From: Mycobacterium sp. 852002-51961_SCH5331710
GTDB lineage: Bacteria; Actinomycetota; Actinomycetes; Mycobacteriales; Mycobacteriaceae
Assembly (NCBI RefSeq): GCF_001665535.1
Contig: NZ_LZSQ01000121.1
Location: 1 to 50,970 of the forward strand
Reading direction: 5' to 3'
Length of the DNA: 50,970 bases
Part shown: in pieces, positions 49,113-50,970 of the stretch
Position numbering within the stretch: the stretch's first letter is position 1
Layout of the letters: each line of letters opens with the position of its first letter
Position numbers and translations under genes: made by a program
The notes under the pieces: generated by a model
Databases searched by the model: none
The model's input: only the letters and a program-made list of their open reading frames with translations
What the model was told of the DNA's origin: nothing

Positions 49113-50293
49113 CCACGGCGGATGTGGTGATCATCGGGGGCGGCATCGAGGGCGCCGCCGCGGCATGGGCGCTCAGCCAACGCGGCGTCACCGATGTCGT
49201 TGTGCTGGAACGTAATACCGTCGCCTCCGGGATGACCGGCAAGTCGAGCGGCATCGTCCGCTGCCATTACGGGGTCAGCTCGCTTGCGGCGATGGCCGCC
49301 GTCGGGCTGGAGGTGTTCGAGAAAGCCGAGGAGATCTTCGGCAGCGACATCGGTTTCCGGCAGACCGGCTACGTCGTCGGTGTCGGCGCCCAGGACGTCG
49401 ACGCGCTGCGCAAAAGCCTTGCCGCACAACGCTCCGTCGGGGTACAGACCGAGGAGATCGACGCCGACGAGGTCGCGCGGATGTGGCCGTGGGCCGACCT
49501 GTCGCCGTTCGCCGCGTTCGGCTGGGAATCCCGCGGCGGATACGGCGACGCCTACCAGACCGCGCAGGCGTTCGCGGCGTCGGCGCGCGCCGCGGGGGTG
49601 CGGATCCGGCAGGGTGTCGCGGCGACCGCGCTGGTGCTCGACGGCGACCGCGTGACCGGTGTGCGCACCGCCGACGGCGACACGGTGTCGGCAGGCACCG
49701 TCGTCGTCGCCACCGGCGTGTGGACACGACCGCTCCTCGCGCCGTACGGCCTCGACGTGCCGATCCGGGTGGTGCGCGAGCAGATCGTGCTGATCTCCCC
49801 CGGCGTGGACGTGGGTCCGGTGCCGGTGTTCTCCGATCTGGTCTCGTTGCAGTACGTGCGCCCGGAACTCGGCGGCGAGATCCTCTTCGGCAACAGCGAC
49901 CTGTCCGATCCCGAGGACGTCGACCCCGACGCGTACTCCAACCGGGCGACGGAGGCGTTCGTGGACCTGACCGTCGACCGGGTCGGGACTCGGTTCCCGG
50001 GCTTCCCCGACGCGGCCATCACGAGCAGCTACGCGGGTTGTTACGACGCCACCCCCGACTGGAATCCGGTGATCAGCGCCACGGGAATCGTTGGGCTGGT
50101 GGTGGCGGCCGGATTCAGCGGGCACGGCTTCAAGATCGCGCCTGCCGTCGGCCGGCTCGTGGCCGACCTGGTCGTCGACGGACGCAGCAGCGATCCGCGG
50201 ATCCCCGAGACCGACTTCCGGCTGTCGCGCTTCGCCGACGGCGACCTGCTGACGAGCCCGCATCCCTATGTCGGCGCGGGTCAGATGCGATGA
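49109..50293 (+). CDS. FAD-dependent oxidoreductase, sarcosine-oxidase-beta-like (DAO family)
   Basis: The 394-residue protein has the dinucleotide loop VVIIGGGIEGAAAAWALS at residues 6-23 and the DAO/SoxB architecture: ERNTVASGMTGKSSGIVRCHYG, GYGDAYQTAQAFAASARAAGV, VVVATGVWTRPLL and the C-terminal GLVVAAGFSGHGFKIAPAVGRLVADLV. Its length matches the beta subunit of heterotetrameric sarcosine oxidase or of N-methylglutamate dehydrogenase MgdA. No delta, alpha or gamma subunits are encoded nearby within the window. In this cluster it probably oxidises an N-methylated amino acid (inference). It is coupled to glxD by ATGA. Confidence 0.87.
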   Translation: MTTADVVIIGGGIEGAAAAWALSQRGVTDVVVLERNTVASGMTGKSSGIVRCHYGVSSLAAMAAVGLEVFEKAEEIFGSDIGFRQTGYVVGVGAQDVDALRKSLAAQRSVGVQTEEIDADEVARMWPWADLSPFAAFGWESRGGYGDAYQTAQAFAASARAAGVRIRQGVAATALVLDGDRVTGVRTADGDTVSAGTVVVATGVWTRPLLAPYGLDVPIRVVREQIVLISPGVDVGPVPVFSDLVSLQYVRPELGGEILFGNSDLSDPEDVDPDAYSNRATEAFVDLTVDRVGTRFPGFPDAAITSSYAGCYDATPDWNPVISATGIVGLVVAAGFSGHGFKIAPAVGRLVADLVVDGRSSDPRIPETDFRLSRFADGDLLTSPHPYVGAGQMR

Positions 50294-50308
50294 TTCCCGA
50301 CAGGAAAC

Positions 50309-50956
50309 ATGTCTGACGTACCGCTGCTCCGCAACAGATCCGGCACCGCCCGCGACCGCGATCCGCAGGCGCCTGTCGAGGAGCTCGAGATCGAGGCGGC
50401 CATCGGGCGCAACGTTCGGCAGATCCGCCTGCAGCAGGGGCTCACCGTCGCCGAGATGGCCGCACGGGTCGGCATCTCCAAGGCCATGATGAGCAAGATC
50501 GAGAACGCGCAGACGTCATGCAGCCTGAGCACGCTGGCGCTGCTGGCGACGGGCCTCGACGTGCCGGTGACCAGCCTGTTCCGCGGCGCCGACGTCGAAC
50601 GCCCGGCCGCGTTCGTCAAAGCCGGCACCGGCGCGCGCATCGTGCGCGAGGGCACCCGCGAGGGCCATGAGTACCAGCTGCTCGGCTCGCTGCGCGGCGA
50701 ACACAAGCGGCTGGAATGCCTGCAGGTGACGCTGTCGGAGAAGAGCCAGACCTACCCGTTGTTCCAGCACCCGGGCACCGAGTTCATCTACGTCCTCGAA
50801 GGCGTCATGGACTACAGCCACAGCCGCTCGGTCTATCGCCTGCATCCCGGCGATTCCCTGCAGTTCGACGGGGAGGGCGCACACGGACCGGTGGACCTGA
50901 TCGAGCTGCCGATCCGGTTCCTGTCGGTGATCGCGTTCCCCGACTCACAGGTCTGA
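50309..50956 (+). CDS. XRE family regulator with C-terminal cupin domain
   Basis: The 215-residue protein has an N-terminal helix-turn-helix (IGRNVRQIRLQQGLTVAEMAARVGISKAMMSKIENAQTSCSLSTLALLATGL, about residues 31-83). A cupin effector domain follows, with HPGTEFIYVLEGVMDYSHS and YRLHPGDSLQFDGEGAHGP carrying the expected His/Glu metal ligands. Such XRE-cupin proteins sense small amines or amino acids. The gene starts 15 bp after the flavoprotein gene and is probably the local regulator of the cluster. The start is ATG 50309. The window ends 14 bp after its stop. Confidence 0.92.
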   Translation: MSDVPLLRNRSGTARDRDPQAPVEELEIEAAIGRNVRQIRLQQGLTVAEMAARVGISKAMMSKIENAQTSCSLSTLALLATGLDVPVTSLFRGADVERPAAFVKAGTGARIVREGTREGHEYQLLGSLRGEHKRLECLQVTLSEKSQTYPLFQHPGTEFIYVLEGVMDYSHSRSVYRLHPGDSLQFDGEGAHGPVDLIELPIRFLSVIAFPDSQV

Positions 50957-50970
50957 CCCCTCGCGGCTGC

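Noticed and set aside
48950..50263. 437-residue minus-strand reading opposite the flavoprotein gene
   Set aside because: It is antisense to a protein with a clear FAD loop, and no domain or start signal supports it.

Overview
The window is chromosomal DNA of a high-GC actinobacterium, almost certainly a rapidly growing Mycolicibacterium/Mycobacterium. The signs are strong G/C at third codon positions, many GTG/TTG and leaderless starts, an F420-type luciferase-like oxidoreductase, a complete ergothioneine (egt) operon, a PknH-like sensor-domain protein, and a gene order (YqeY, MoxR/DUF58/SpoIIM/RDD, glpK, methyltransferase, GCS2 enzyme, egtE-D-C-B-A, sensor protein, asd, ask) that, as far as I recall it, follows M. 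tuberculosis Rv3688c to Rv3709c.

Left edge, 1-3633: one end of an integrated foreign element. An IS21-like terminus (about 25-77) abuts an acidic hypothetical gene. Next come two tightly coupled genes with clearly less host-like codon use: a DUF262 (ParB/GmrS-like) protein and an ABC/OLD-type ATPase with a TOPRIM-like C-terminus. The element ends exactly at a 42-bp 3' fragment of a tRNA-Pro(CGG) gene followed by the displaced tRNA terminator, which is the classic footprint of integration into a tRNA 3' end. The two-gene module looks like an undescribed (or at least not recognised by me) anti-phage or anti-plasmid system.

Core part 1, 3789-15938: a small membrane protein; a heme-oxygenase-like iron redox enzyme convergent with a CDGSH Fe-S protein and an MTQ2-like methyltransferase; an F420 oxidoreductase; YqeY; then a translationally coupled MoxR AAA+ cluster (Gly/Pro-rich membrane protein, DUF4129, DUF4350, MoxR, DUF58) ending against a divergent SpoIIM/RDD pair that shares a 28-bp leaderless bidirectional promoter.

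Accessory block, 15922-21029: a DUF998 membrane protein with a divergent TetR regulator, a carotenoid oxygenase with a divergent PadR regulator and conspicuous operator repeats, a second Gly-rich PadR regulator, and an aldo/keto reductase. This block sits between the RDD gene and glpK, which are neighbours in M. tuberculosis as I recall.

Core part 2, 21026-43451: glpK, a methyltransferase, an acyltransferase, an MBL hydrolase, a GCS2-family ligase, the complete egtABCDE operon (with an 11-residue duplicated tail on EgtB), a sensor protein, Ohr, an MpaB-type oxygenase, an ECF sigma/anti-sigma/DUF417 operon, an SDR, a DUF4185 protein, asd-ask and a choloylglycine hydrolase-family protein.

Right edge, 43586-50956: a nitrogen assimilation cluster comprising an ammonium transporter behind a GlnR-like box, a GlnT-type glutamine synthetase, three glutamate-synthase-like subunits (GlxB/C/D, MgsA/B/C), a sarcosine-oxidase-beta-like flavoprotein and an XRE-cupin regulator. 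It resembles a compact N-methylglutamate (methylamine) pathway or a related amine-nitrogen pathway. All functional statements come from reading translated sequence and motifs; no database search was possible.
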